Positions 35,072 through 45,200 of a stretch of DNA of 64,000 nucleotides are shown in pieces (positions within the stretch are counted from its first letter, which is position 1; every line of letters begins with the position of its first letter). Under the pieces are notes generated by a model. The model did no database searches. It was given only the letters and a program-made list of their open reading frames with translations, and was not told where the DNA came from. The stretch comes from an uncultured Fastidiosipila sp. (GTDB taxonomy: Bacteria > Bacillota > Clostridia > Saccharofermentanales > Fastidiosipilaceae): contig CAMYAM010000006.1 of NCBI GenBank assembly GCA_947253875.1, forward strand, positions 1 to 64,000, read 5' to 3'. A program made the translations under genes and the position numbers.

Positions 35072-35488
35072 CAAGCTCCAGGGAATACAGAACGAGTATT
35101 GATCCTAGAAATGCTTAACACCGTGATGTGGATACTACGGCACAGAAAATTAATCAGAGCTCTAACTCATAATAATTAAGTCTAAGGAGATCAAAATTTA
35201 GACTACACAAGATTGTAGAGATGATTTGAGTAGAGAGGTTAACGTTCAACTAAATAGTGGAGATGGATTGAGGGTTTATCCATAGAATAATAAGTGTAGA
35301 CCTTTACAAGATATTTATTATACGTGAAGATTCTTAGTTTACACGAGATAAGTTTTATAAGAGATCAAAATGATCTTTGAATTGCAAGAAAAGCAATAAA
35401 GTAGAAGCTATTTAGAGGGATGAAAAGAAGAAAGTATTAAGTTAAGCTAAAGGATAAAAAGACTTCGATGGTTCGCTGGAGTTTTTTT
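35072..35488 (+). ncRNA. Long structured RNA of unknown class, copy 2
   Basis: From the -35 element through the first stem, 47 of 55 bases match copy 1. AAGCTCCAG (35073-35081) pairs with CTGGAGTTT (35476-35484), and a run of seven T's directly follows the last G of that stem, so the closing stem may double as terminator. The inner AATAC/GTATT hairpin is kept with a different loop, and GGTTAACGTTCAA lies at 35237-35249. The 3' half is about 140 bases longer than in copy 1. No open frame, no Shine-Dalgarno. The remaining 35489-35746 holds AT-rich sequence and the codB leader, where I see a weak hairpin but no known riboswitch. Confidence 0.72.
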
Positions 35489-35746
35489 GTGCCTTTTTAT
35501 TTTGCTTAAATTTAGATATTATCTGCATTTCTGAACAGGGAAACTGGGCGGAAATTTTTTTATGAATTTTTGAAAAAAACACTAGCAATATGCAAACGAT
35601 AGTGATAAAATACCATTTAAAAGTTCGTGACTGGCCTTTGCACGTTTGCGCAAAAAAACTTTTTATGGAAATTGAAGGGCTTGAGTTTTTATAAATGCTC
35701 AAGGGGGTTAGCTATTCAATTTACTAAACAAAAAGGAAGGTTGCAA

Positions 35747-37042
35747 ATGAAAAAGGAAGATATGAATAATTTGCTCAGTCAGGATAATTTTTCTGATAAT
35801 GATGCAGTTAGTGTTCAAGACTCTGAGTTTTCTCAAGAAAGAGTTCCATTAAATAAACGTCAAGGTTTTTGGCAATTATTTTTCGTAATGGTTGGATTTA
35901 CATTCTTTTCTCCAAGCATGATCACCGGTGGACAGTTAGGAATAGGATTAAATTTCAGAGATTTCGTCTTAGCAGTTTTAATAGGAAATGGATTTTTGGC
36001 CGTATATACAGGCCTTTTGGCGCATATAAGTCAGAAAAGCGGTCTTAACTTAGACCTTTTAGCAAAAAAGACTTTCGGAAGCAGTGGTTCAGTTTTGTCA
36101 TCAGCTCTCGTGTCATTTACCCAGACTGGTTGGTTTGGAGTAGGAGTTGCGATGTTTGCTTTACCGGTAGCTGGAATATTTGGGATTAATAAATATCTAT
36201 TAATCTTGGTTACAGGCTTATTGATGACTCTAACAGCAGTTTTAGGTATTAAAGCGTTAAGTATATTCGGTGCCATAGCAGTGCCATTGATAGCAATTTT
36301 AGGTTCTTACTCTAGTGCGTTATCAATAAAAGAAGTAGGTGGATGGGCAAATATCTTTTCAGATAACCCAGCACAACCATTAACTTTAACCGTAGCAATA
36401 GGAATGGTAATTGCAAACTTTGTAAGTGGAGGGACAAGTACTCCTAATTTCACAAGATTTGGAAAAACTAGTAAACAAGCAGTATGGGCGACAGTAATCG
36501 CCTTTTTCTTTGGAAACATTTTGATGATTAGCTTCGGGGCAATTGGTGCATCGGTCTATAATGAGGCTGATATATTCAATGTTTTGATCATTCAAGGCTT
36601 AATGATTCCAGCAATTTTGACCTTAGGATTTAATATCTGGTCAACTAATAATAATGCTTTATATACTGCAGGTTTAGGAGTTTCAAATATTACAAAATTA
36701 CCGATCAAGTATAGTACTGCGATAATGGGCATAATAGGAACTGTTTCAGCGATTATCTTGTATGAAAACTTTACAAGCTTCTTGACTCTTTTAGGCACAT
36801 TCATTCCACCAGTTGGTGCTGTAATAATTATTCATTACTTCTTGAATAAAGATGATGTAAGCACAGGTAAGTTTGAGCATGGGAACAAACTGAACATTGC
36901 AGCTATTGTAGCTGTAGTTGTGGGAGCTTTATCGGCATTATTAATACCAGTAGGTATTGCAGCAATAAACGGCCTGCTAATTTCAGCAGTATTTTATCTA
37001 GTACTTGTAAAAGTTATGCCAAGTGCAATTAAAAACAACTAA
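35747..37042 (+). CDS. codB: Cytosine permease (NCS1 family)
   Basis: A 431-residue nucleobase transporter with about twelve membrane segments, of the NCS1/CodB family. Family features include the early FSPSMITGGQLGIGLNF segment and the SGGTSTPNFTRFGK loop. It would import cytosine with protons or sodium. ATG 35747 has AGGAAGG six bases upstream; the frame is open further upstream but without a ribosome site. A cytosine deaminase gene follows after 73 bases. Confidence 0.9.
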   Translation: MKKEDMNNLLSQDNFSDNDAVSVQDSEFSQERVPLNKRQGFWQLFFVMVGFTFFSPSMITGGQLGIGLNFRDFVLAVLIGNGFLAVYTGLLAHISQKSGLNLDLLAKKTFGSSGSVLSSALVSFTQTGWFGVGVAMFALPVAGIFGINKYLLILVTGLLMTLTAVLGIKALSIFGAIAVPLIAILGSYSSALSIKEVGGWANIFSDNPAQPLTLTVAIGMVIANFVSGGTSTPNFTRFGKTSKQAVWATVIAFFFGNILMISFGAIGASVYNEADIFNVLIIQGLMIPAILTLGFNIWSTNNNALYTAGLGVSNITKLPIKYSTAIMGIIGTVSAIILYENFTSFLTLLGTFIPPVGAVIIIHYFLNKDDVSTGKFEHGNKLNIAAIVAVVVGALSALLIPVGIAAINGLLISAVFYLVLVKVMPSAIKNN

Positions 37043-37115
37043 CAACAAACAATAACTAATAATTAAAGTAGTTTTAGAATTTAATGTCTAAATAAAAAAG
37101 AAGGGGGATTCAACA

Positions 37116-38351
37116 ATGTTGATAAAAAACGTATATATCGAGAATAGTGAAGATCTATTAGATATAAGAGTAGAGGATGGAAAATTTGCTGAGATAGCAA
37201 AAGAACTAGAAGCAAAAGGTGAGGAAGAAGTTTTAGACCTCGAAGGGAAATTACTTTTACCACCTTTCGTAGAGCCACACGTACACTTGGATAGTGCTTT
37301 AACATCAGGAGATCCAAGATTTAATTCCTCAGGTACATTATTTGAAGGTATTGATATTTGGTCAGAACGTAAACCTAGAGTAACTCATGAAGATGCTAAG
37401 CAAAGAGCTCTCGCAGCAATCCGCAAGCAAGTTTCTAATGGTACACAATTTGTACGTTCACACGTTGATGTTACAGATCCTAATCTAACAGCGCTAAAGG
37501 CTCTTTTAGAATTAAGAGATGAGATCAAAGATGATGTAGTTTTACAAATTGTAGCTTTCCCACAAGAAGGAATCTTGAGTTTCCCTCGAGGAAAAGAATT
37601 AGTTGAAGAAGCCCTAAAATTAGGGGCAGATGCAGTTGGGGCAATACCTCACTACGAGTTTACTAGAGAATATAGCGTTGAATCCTTAAACTTCATTATC
37701 GACTTAGCTCTAAAATATGACAGACTAGTAGATGTTCACTGTGACGAGATTGACGACCCAGCATCCAGAGGTTTGGAAACATTAGCAACTCGTGCTTTAG
37801 AATCTGGTTTGAAAGGTAGAGTAAACGCATCTCATACAACAGCAATGCATAGCTATAACAATGCTTACTTTAGTAAGTTGACTAAACTACTAAGATTATC
37901 TGAAATTAACTTCGTCTGTAATCCATTAGTAAACACTCACTTACAAGGTCGAATTGATACATATCCTAAACGCCGTGGTACAACTAGAGTTCCAGAGCTT
38001 CTAGCAAACGGTAATAATGTAGCCTTCGGTCATGACGACATTCAGGATCCATGGTACCCAATGGGTGATGGTAACGCTATGGACGTTGTTAGAATGGGTG
38101 TTCACGTTACACAAATGATGGGTTACGAACAGTTAATGGATAGTTACAAGTTAATTTCTACAAATGGTGCTAAAGTATTGAATGTTCAGGATCAATACGG
38201 AATTGAAGTTGGAAAACCTGCAAACTTTATCATCTTAAATGCTAAGAACTGGTTTGAAGCAATGAATCTTCATGCAGAAGTACTATATAGTTATCATAAT
38301 GGTAAAAAAGTTGCTGAAACTAAACCAAGATCAAAATCAGTTTTGATTTAA
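37116..38351 (+). CDS. codA: Cytosine deaminase
   Basis: A 411-residue amidohydrolase of the CodA type, converting cytosine to uracil and ammonia. Metal and catalytic residues known from the E. coli enzyme are all present: HVHLD, HCDE (His208, Glu211), SHTTAMHSYN and GHDDIQDPWYPMG (Asp307, Asp308). It lies directly behind the permease gene in a codBA-like operon that supplies uracil. A GGGGG-rich site precedes the ATG. A terminator follows. Confidence 0.93.
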   Translation: MLIKNVYIENSEDLLDIRVEDGKFAEIAKELEAKGEEEVLDLEGKLLLPPFVEPHVHLDSALTSGDPRFNSSGTLFEGIDIWSERKPRVTHEDAKQRALAAIRKQVSNGTQFVRSHVDVTDPNLTALKALLELRDEIKDDVVLQIVAFPQEGILSFPRGKELVEEALKLGADAVGAIPHYEFTREYSVESLNFIIDLALKYDRLVDVHCDEIDDPASRGLETLATRALESGLKGRVNASHTTAMHSYNNAYFSKLTKLLRLSEINFVCNPLVNTHLQGRIDTYPKRRGTTRVPELLANGNNVAFGHDDIQDPWYPMGDGNAMDVVRMGVHVTQMMGYEQLMDSYKLISTNGAKVLNVQDQYGIEVGKPANFIILNAKNWFEAMNLHAEVLYSYHNGKKVAETKPRSKSVLI

Positions 38352-38396
38352 TTAGAATTAGCTGGTTTTAGCTTGTTAAAATAATCAATTAAAAAC

Positions 38397-38439
38397 AAAA
38401 AGCCTAATGTTCTAGTCTGTACTAGAGCTTAGGCTTTTT
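38397..38439. terminator. Rho-independent terminator between convergent genes
   Basis: AAAAGCCTAA (38399-38408) pairs with TTAGGCTTTT, with an inner CTAGT/ACTAG stem, and T's on both strands. Confidence 0.85.
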
Positions 38440-38475
38440 GATTCATATTGAAACTATATTTTTATGAAACTAATA

Positions 38476-39033
38476 TCAATTTTGATTTTCGTCAGGTACC
38501 AGCTGAACTATGTCTTTGAACTGTCTACCTTGACTTTGATAGGAAATACCGTAACCGCAGAGCGAGTCATAGTCAGTTTTAAAACCAATGTATTTAAGAG
38601 GGAAAGGTAATAATTGCTGCTCAGGATTGTGTAATAAGGTACAGATTTCCAGAGAATTTGGATTTTTGCTTTTTAAGTGAGTCAGTAAGAAATGCATTGT
38701 AAACCCTGTTCTAACTATATCTGTGCAGAGAATGCAGTCTTGCCCATCTAAAATAATTTCTTCGCTTTGGCGCAAAAATAGTAAAGGCGAGGCATCATCT
38801 TGTTGTTTGATACTACCCAAACGAAGAAATTCAATTCTGACATTCGGAATAATCTCTCGCATTAAGTCCGAAGTAAAGACTAATGAAGATTTTTGATTAA
38901 TCAAAAGCGTAACTCCATTAGGATAGTCTTTTGAAATTTCTGCACCTAATTCTTTAACTCTTTCAGCGATTTGCTCAGCTGAAAAATTGATTTTTCTATT
39001 ATATTCTTCAGATGTTGGCAGCCTAAAATTCAT
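38476..39033 (-). CDS. Phosphoribosyltransferase-like protein with an altered PRPP loop
   Basis: A 185-residue protein with the fold pattern of hypoxanthine phosphoribosyltransferase: a flexible hood, the SSLVFTSDLMRE region, and a strand-loop-helix CILCTDIVRTGFTMHFLL in place of the PRPP loop. In active enzymes this loop reads like VEDIIDTG; here the acidic pair is reduced to one Asp and the second acid is Arg. It may bind PRPP poorly or use another ligand. Its gene overlaps the fusion gene upstream by 11 bases, so the two proteins probably work together. Confidence 0.7.
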   Translation of the reverse strand: MNFRLPTSEEYNRKINFSAEQIAERVKELGAEISKDYPNGVTLLINQKSSLVFTSDLMREIIPNVRIEFLRLGSIKQQDDASPLLFLRQSEEIILDGQDCILCTDIVRTGFTMHFLLTHLKSKNPNSLEICTLLHNPEQQLLPFPLKYIGFKTDYDSLCGYGISYQSQGRQFKDIVQLVPDENQN

Positions 39034-40048
39034 TAGAAATTCCTCCCGCTTTGTCTATATCTTCTTCGATTTTACGTTTAAATTTCTTTTTATCACTATG
39101 ACTGAGCAATACTGTACTAGCTCTATCTAAGCTTCTGATGAAGTGATCAAAATCTTTTTTCTGTACCAACTTAATATTTATATTTGGATATAGTTCTTTA
39201 ATTCTACGAATCTTACGTTTTTTCTCAGTAGAATATTTAGGATTCATTACAGTTAACTCAAGATAAATATCGTAATCTGGCAGATAAAAGTCAGGAGAGA
39301 AAGCAGAAGCTACAGTACCGTCATCATTCTGCTCTAGTTCAAAGGTAGTAGGCTCATAAATCCAACGAATATGGTACATATCTAAAACTTTAGCAAAAGC
39401 TATTTCAGAAGGGTTTTTCATTAGGGTTGATTCTTCTTGGCGATGTTGAATTTTTTTGTTTTCAGCATCTGAATCATAGAGATATTCTCTAGCAAGACTA
39501 TCATTATATAGCTCTGTTGCCATAAGTACGGCGGCATCGACACTGACTTTTCCCGTGTTAATAGTTATGTGATATAAGAATGGATCTTTTGATTCTTCAT
39601 CAAACAATATCTTACCGTAACGCTTGAAATTCTTATCTGAAAAGTTCATTATTTGCGCTATTTCATCCTTGCTGTACTTCTTAGTCCTTGCCAAACGACG
39701 TGCACGCAAATCTTTTGGTGCTGTTACATGGATGTGTACTGCGTTTGGATGCTGCGCAAGAAATAATGCAGGAACTGTTCCAAGAATTATAGCATTGCTT
39801 TTGTCAGCCAATTGATTGAGACCACGTAGAATGTTATCACGGAAGCTAATACCATTTTTGGCATTGCGCTCATAGTTTTTGGGGCTCTCGTCCAAGAGCT
39901 TTAGATCATAGTCGGTAGCAATATTTTGCAAAAATAAATTTGCCATGTCCGCCCTCTCGTATACAGGAATACCTAACTTCAGCGATAGGCGCTTAGCAAG
40001 TTCTTTTCCTAGAGTACCAGGTAAATGAGTTATTGTAATTACTGGCAT
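39023..40048 (-). CDS. Cytidylate-kinase-like domain fused to a PD-(D/E)XK-nuclease-like domain
   Basis: A 341-residue protein. Residues 1-190 resemble the cytidylate-kinase-like family (VITITHLPGTLGKELAKRLS, then RARRLARTKKYSKDEIAQI), with a degenerate P-loop. Residues about 210-315 look like a small restriction-type nuclease: a helix with Glu (NPSEIAFAKVLDMY), then SPDFYLPDYDIYLELTVMN and a Lys-rich helix, the order of PD-(D/E)XK enzymes, although the final Lys of ExK reads Thr. It overlaps the phosphoribosyltransferase-like gene. The joint function is unknown. Confidence 0.65.
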   Translation of the reverse strand: MPVITITHLPGTLGKELAKRLSLKLGIPVYERADMANLFLQNIATDYDLKLLDESPKNYERNAKNGISFRDNILRGLNQLADKSNAIILGTVPALFLAQHPNAVHIHVTAPKDLRARRLARTKKYSKDEIAQIMNFSDKNFKRYGKILFDEESKDPFLYHITINTGKVSVDAAVLMATELYNDSLAREYLYDSDAENKKIQHRQEESTLMKNPSEIAFAKVLDMYHIRWIYEPTTFELEQNDDGTVASAFSPDFYLPDYDIYLELTVMNPKYSTEKKRKIRRIKELYPNINIKLVQKKDFDHFIRSLDRASTVLLSHSDKKKFKRKIEEDIDKAGGISNEF

Positions 40049-40191
40049 ATATCCTCCATAATATTTAATTTTGGAATTGAGGGTGTCAATAGTATAATGA
40101 GATTTAGCGTACAGATGTCAATTGCATTTGTATCTAATAATTAATAGTTTAACCTTTTAAAATGTTATTATCAATAAAAAGAGGTGAAGAT

Positions 40192-40446
40192 ATGATTAGA
40201 ATTATTATTACGCGCTCTCCTGAAATGGGATGGGATATGATTACTAGTTTGGAGTATTTAGAGGATAAATATACAGAAGCAGAGAAGCGTGAAATTGAAG
40301 CTAAATATGCAGAAATTGATAGCACTATGCTTGATCCATTTCAATTTGCGGATGCCAAAAATTATTTGAGCGAGAAGTTGGGTGTTCCAGCTGCTGAAAT
40401 TGATGTGCATACTCACATAGCTAATGCATGTATAGATTGCTACTAA
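40192..40446 (+). CDS. Small protein with a Cys-containing C-terminus, unknown
   Basis: Eighty-four residues: a strand-helix start (MIRIIITRSPEMGW), a charged helical middle, and the tail HTHIANACIDCY. AGAGGTGA precedes ATG 40192; an in-frame ATG ten codons upstream lacks such a site. The histidines and CxxC could bind metal. No modification enzyme lies nearby, so I do not call it a peptide precursor. The next 130 bases to the following gene show no clear element. Confidence 0.6.
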   Translation: MIRIIITRSPEMGWDMITSLEYLEDKYTEAEKREIEAKYAEIDSTMLDPFQFADAKNYLSEKLGVPAAEIDVHTHIANACIDCY

Positions 40447-40577
40447 TAGTTTAAAACTGTTATATTAATTGACTTTAAAAGTTAGTAAAGCCATGCTGAT
40501 GAGCGTGCACAATTAAAATTTATTAGAAAGATAAGTGTTTGGGATAAGAATTAGTATCTTGGGCACAAATAAAATAA

Positions 40578-41546
40578 GTGATTAATATATTATTGGCATT
40601 ATTTTGCTTAATTTTATTTTTTTTAGCGATAAAGTATGATAGACGTTCTGTTATTACTGGAGTCGCTCTAAATTGTGCCGTGATTTTCGCATTGGCACAC
40701 GCTGACCAAATGGCATATGTGGATGACCACCTAGTATGGTTCATTAATTTTTCTTACTTTGTTTTGCCAATGTTAACCCTGTTCGTTTTAGCTGTTTGGG
40801 AATATTTCCGCAAGCGTAAGGATGGTAGTCTACAAGGGTTTGAGAAAGGTCTTATTTTAAAAACTGCATTAACCTTGCTTTTTGTGGCTTTTTATCAAGT
40901 TTTAAAGTCATATGACTTTACCTGGTATATAGATACAAGCCTAGGTGCTATCGATGTTATTTTAAAGGCTTTACTATTTATTTCTCATAGTTACATTGTT
41001 ACAGCTTTGATTAATTTTGTGAATTTGGAAACTCGAGACATCGACTATATAGTCGTTTTGGGGGCTAGATTAGATGAGCAATCTAAGGTAAGTGGACAAT
41101 TGAAAAATCGTTGTGATGCTGCGATTAATTTTGCTAATAAAAATCCTAAAACAAAAATTATTATGTCTGGAGCAGTTTCAGGGACAGCAGAAATTAGTGA
41201 AGCTGCTGGTATGAAAGCATACGCCGTTACCAGGGGTTTCCCTGCGGAAAGAGTCTTAATTGAAGATAAAGCTGAAAATACTAATGAAAATATTAGATAT
41301 TCTGCTGACTTAATGGAAGCTGGTTCAAAATTTGCAATTGTAAGTAATAATTATCATCTCCAAAGAGGTCTACTTATTGCTAGAAAATATAATATGGATT
41401 GTATAGGAATTCCAGCCAAGGCAGATTGGAGAACAGCATCTTTGGGTTTTATTAATGAGATTTTTAAATATATCAGTAGATCACCTTTGATACCTGGGAT
41501 AGTTGTAGCAATTAGCTTAATATTTTATATATTGCAAAGATGGTAA
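40578..41546 (+). CDS. YdcF/SanA-like DUF218 membrane protein
   Basis: A 322-residue protein. About five hydrophobic segments fill residues 1-155. Residues 160-300 are a DUF218 domain (DYIVVLGARLDE, KIIMSGAVSGTAEISEA, EDKAENTNENIRYSA, VSNNYHLQRGLLIA), as in YdcF, SanA and ElyC, which affect envelope permeability and polysaccharide. A final segment lies at 303-320. The start is GTG 40578, forced by an in-frame TAA directly before it; no clear ribosome site is visible. Confidence 0.85.
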   Translation: MINILLALFCLILFFLAIKYDRRSVITGVALNCAVIFALAHADQMAYVDDHLVWFINFSYFVLPMLTLFVLAVWEYFRKRKDGSLQGFEKGLILKTALTLLFVAFYQVLKSYDFTWYIDTSLGAIDVILKALLFISHSYIVTALINFVNLETRDIDYIVVLGARLDEQSKVSGQLKNRCDAAINFANKNPKTKIIMSGAVSGTAEISEAAGMKAYAVTRGFPAERVLIEDKAENTNENIRYSADLMEAGSKFAIVSNNYHLQRGLLIARKYNMDCIGIPAKADWRTASLGFINEIFKYISRSPLIPGIVVAISLIFYILQRW

Positions 41547-41621
41547 TTTCTATATTTTTTATAGAGTGGCGAAAGATTAGAATTATTCATGAAATAATGT
41601 AAATTGAAATGAGGTAAGTTA

Positions 41622-42122
41622 ATGCAAGATTTTGTTAATTGGGTAGGTCAAATAGATAGCAGGAAGTTAATTATAATTTTAATCCTGATTTATTGGGTTT
41701 GGACTTTTCTTCTGGAACTAAATAGAAAGAAACAAGTTACAGATAGATTGAAACGTTGGGATGAGATTAAACAAGAGCAGAAAGAAGCTACAGCTGAAGT
41801 AGAAGCTAATTACGTAAATAAATTCTCAATGTCCGCTAGAAAATCTGTTGATGATAATATTTATATAGATTATAAATTTAAAGCTGGTAAACAAGAGCAT
41901 AGAGAAAGAGTAAAAGCTACTATTTTGCCAAAAGAGTTTCATCCGGAGAGAACCCGAAAAGTTTTTTATAAGAATTCAGATCCAAGTATCAATTTATTCG
42001 AAGTTGAAGTAGAACACAAAGACGAATTAATAAAAAAAGCTGAAAAGATCTTCAAAATAGATCTAATTGTAGCTTTTGTCTTGGGAGTATTGGCTATTAT
42101 TTTGGTATTCATGTTTTTCTAA
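41622..42122 (+). CDS. Membrane protein with two terminal segments, unknown
   Basis: A 166-residue protein with one hydrophobic segment near each end (residues 16-30 and 145-165) and a charged middle part that begins as a coiled-coil-like helix and continues as strands, like DUF3592-type proteins. GAGG precedes the ATG. Lies between the YdcF-like gene and the GH2 gene. No function proposed. Confidence 0.6.
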   Translation: MQDFVNWVGQIDSRKLIIILILIYWVWTFLLELNRKKQVTDRLKRWDEIKQEQKEATAEVEANYVNKFSMSARKSVDDNIYIDYKFKAGKQEHRERVKATILPKEFHPERTRKVFYKNSDPSINLFEVEVEHKDELIKKAEKIFKIDLIVAFVLGVLAIILVFMFF

Positions 42123-42200
42123 GAGCAAAATTTTATCAAAGAAGTAATCGTTGATAGAGTAGAAGTGAGAGGTTTTTGTAAAAATTGAGGAGATGTAACT

Positions 42201-45200
42201 ATGTCAGTAATTAATATAAATAGTAACTGGAGCTTTAAACTGAACGAGAAAGTAAATCCAACTTCTTTGAATATAGAGGAGTTAAAAGAGTGGAGAAAAC
42301 TTGATCTTCCTCACGATTGGAGTATAGAGTTTGAATTCAATTCGCAATCTCTAGCTAATAATGAAGGCGGTTTACTTGATGGTGGTACTGCCTATTATGC
42401 CAAAGTATTAGATGTACCAGAGTCTTTGCGTAACAAAGATATTCGTATCCGCTTCGGTGGTATATACATGGATTCAACTTGTTACATTAATGGGAAATTT
42501 GTAGGAAATTATCCATTTGGTTATAACACTTTTTCATATAACATAAATGAGTACCTAAATATTGGTGAGCAAAACTTAATTTTAATCAAAGTAGAGCATC
42601 CCCAACCTTCTTCGAGATGGTATTCAGGCTCAGGTATTTATAGAGATGTAGATTTAATAGTTAAAGACAAAATTCATATTAAAGAAAATGGAGTATTTAT
42701 TACAACACCAAATATAGCTGAACAATATGGCAGCGGCGCGGGTGTTGAAACTCGAATTGAAAATAAGATTATTAATAGTTGCATAGAGAAGAGTGGTTTT
42801 GTAGAGAATGGCGCAACTATAATTTTGCAACAGTCGATTGAAGATGCTGATGGTAATGCAATTTCAGAACTAGCAGAAATGAAGTTGTCACTAGACAGAA
42901 GAGAATCTAAGGTAATCCAGAGCATATGGGTTAATGATATTGAATTATGGTCAATTGATTCTCCTAAGCTTTATTATGTAACTACAAGAATTTATGATGC
43001 GAATGACAAGAGCTTATTAGATGAACGCAAAGATAGATTTGGTTATAGATATTTTGATTGGGACGTTGAGACTGGGTTTAGTTTAAATGGGCAGCACTTA
43101 GATATTCAAGGTGTCTGTATGCATTCAGATCAAGGAGCCTTGGGTGCAGTTGCTAATAAGAAAGCTTTTGTAAGGCAGCTTAAGATCATGAAGAATATGG
43201 GAGTAAACGCTATAAGAACTGCTCATAATCCTCACGATAAGAAGTTTATTGAAGCGTGTGATGAACTAGGCTTGCTGGTTCAAGAAGAGTCGTTTGATAC
43301 GTGGAGTGGAAAACCTAAGAAAGCTTATGATTATAATCGTTTCTTTAACCAATTAGCTACACATCCAGATGCTGAAGCAGGACAAACCTGGGCAGAGTTT
43401 GATGTAAAAGCTATGGTTAATAGAGACAAGAACTCGCCATCCGTATTTATGTGGTCTATTGGGAATGAGATCTGGGAGACTTCAGAAGATTATGGATTAG
43501 AACAAGCTGCAAATCTAGTCAAATGGGTTAAAGAAATAGATCAAACTCGATATGTAACTATGGGAGAAGATAAGTTCCGCTTTGACCTGGAAAATGAAAA
43601 CTTCCAAGAGATTGCAGATCTTCTAGATATAGTAGGGATTAATTATGCAGAAGATAATTTTGAACTTATTAGAGAGATGCATCCGCATTGGAAAATATAT
43701 GGTTCTGAAACAGCTTCCGCAGTAAGTAGTAGAGGAATTTATTACGAACCAGCTGTTAAAGATAAAGCTATTACAGGTAATCCAGAGAAGCCATTAAGAA
43801 ATTACCAAACTTCTGACTATGGTAATGATAGGGTTGGTTGGGGCAAAACAGCTAGTGCAGTTTTAATATTTGACAGAGATAATCAAGACTATGCAGGTCA
43901 ATTTATCTGGACTGGGTTTGACTATATTGGCGAACCGACACCGTGGCATAATGAGCCAGATACTCCAGCTAAATCCTCATATTTTGGAATTGTAGATACA
44001 GCTGGTTTCCCGAAGAGTGAGTACTACTTATATCAGTCGCAATGGGCTAATCCGAATAAGAAAATGGTACATATCTTGCCTCATTGGAACTGGAGCCAAG
44101 AAGATAGAGAGATAACTTTTGCACAAGGAACAGACTTGAAGCGTGATGATAATAATATTCCCGTTAGGATTTACTCTAATGCCAATGCTGTTGAACTTTA
44201 TCTCAATGGCGAATCTTTAGGCGAGAAGCGATTTAAGAAGAAAATTACTAGTTTTGGTAGGGAGTACCAAGAAGGACAAAGTGCTGATGAGCTTTATCTT
44301 GAGTGGATAATTCCTTGGGAAGCAGGAGAGTTATTAGCTATAGCCAAGGATGAAGCTTCCAATGAAGTAGCTAGTGATGCAGTTGTTACTGCGGGAGTGC
44401 CTGTAGCAATTAGGTTATTAGCTGAAACAGATGAGCTTAATATAGCCAAAGCAGACCTAGCCTACGTTCAGTTCGAAATAGTGGATGCTAAAGGTAATGT
44501 TGTTCCATATGCAGATGATTTAATTAATTTTGAGGTTATTGGAGCAGCAGATATTCTTGGTGTAGATAATGGTAATGCCAGCTCACAAGAACGTTATAAG
44601 TACTTGGAATCTGATTGGAAGCGTAAAGCGTTTAGTGGTAAAGGTTTAGTAATACTAGGATCCAAGAAAGAAGCTGGCGATATACTCCTAAAAGCCAGTG
44701 GAGAAGGATTAGAATCTGCTGAAATAAAATTGACTGCAGTTGGTGAGTTTAAAGAAGATATTTTGGGCTACGATCTAAGTGAAATGTTTGTAGATTTAGA
44801 CGGTGAGTTGAGTTTGCCTGAAACTATTGAGCTTTTATTTGCAGATGGAAGCAGTTTTATATCAAGAGTTAAGTGGGAAAATTTTTCTAAAGAGAATTTA
44901 AGTGAGCTTGGTAGCTTTGTTATTGAAGGAGAGTTAGAGTACGAACAATATCCTGTTGAAGTAAAAATTAATGTAGTTGATTTTTCAGATAGAACTGTAG
45001 ATAGTGTTGTAAAAGATAAAGTAGTTATTAATCTTGGTGACTATTTGCAGTTGCCAGATACTGCTGAAGTTGTTTTTGCTAATGGGTTAAGAGAAGAACA
45101 TGATTTAAGCTGGAGCATCTCAAACAAAGAAGTTAAAGACTTAGCTAAACAGGTAGGAATTAAGCAACTGCAAGCAACTTTGAATATTGATAAGCAAGAA

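Noticed and set aside
34491..35488. Retron or group II intron
   Set aside because: No reverse transcriptase gene or intron boundary motifs are nearby, and each unit has its own promoter and terminator.
35489..35746. Purine-type riboswitch in front of the cytosine permease
   Set aside because: I searched for the conserved purine aptamer blocks and found none; only weak hairpins are present.
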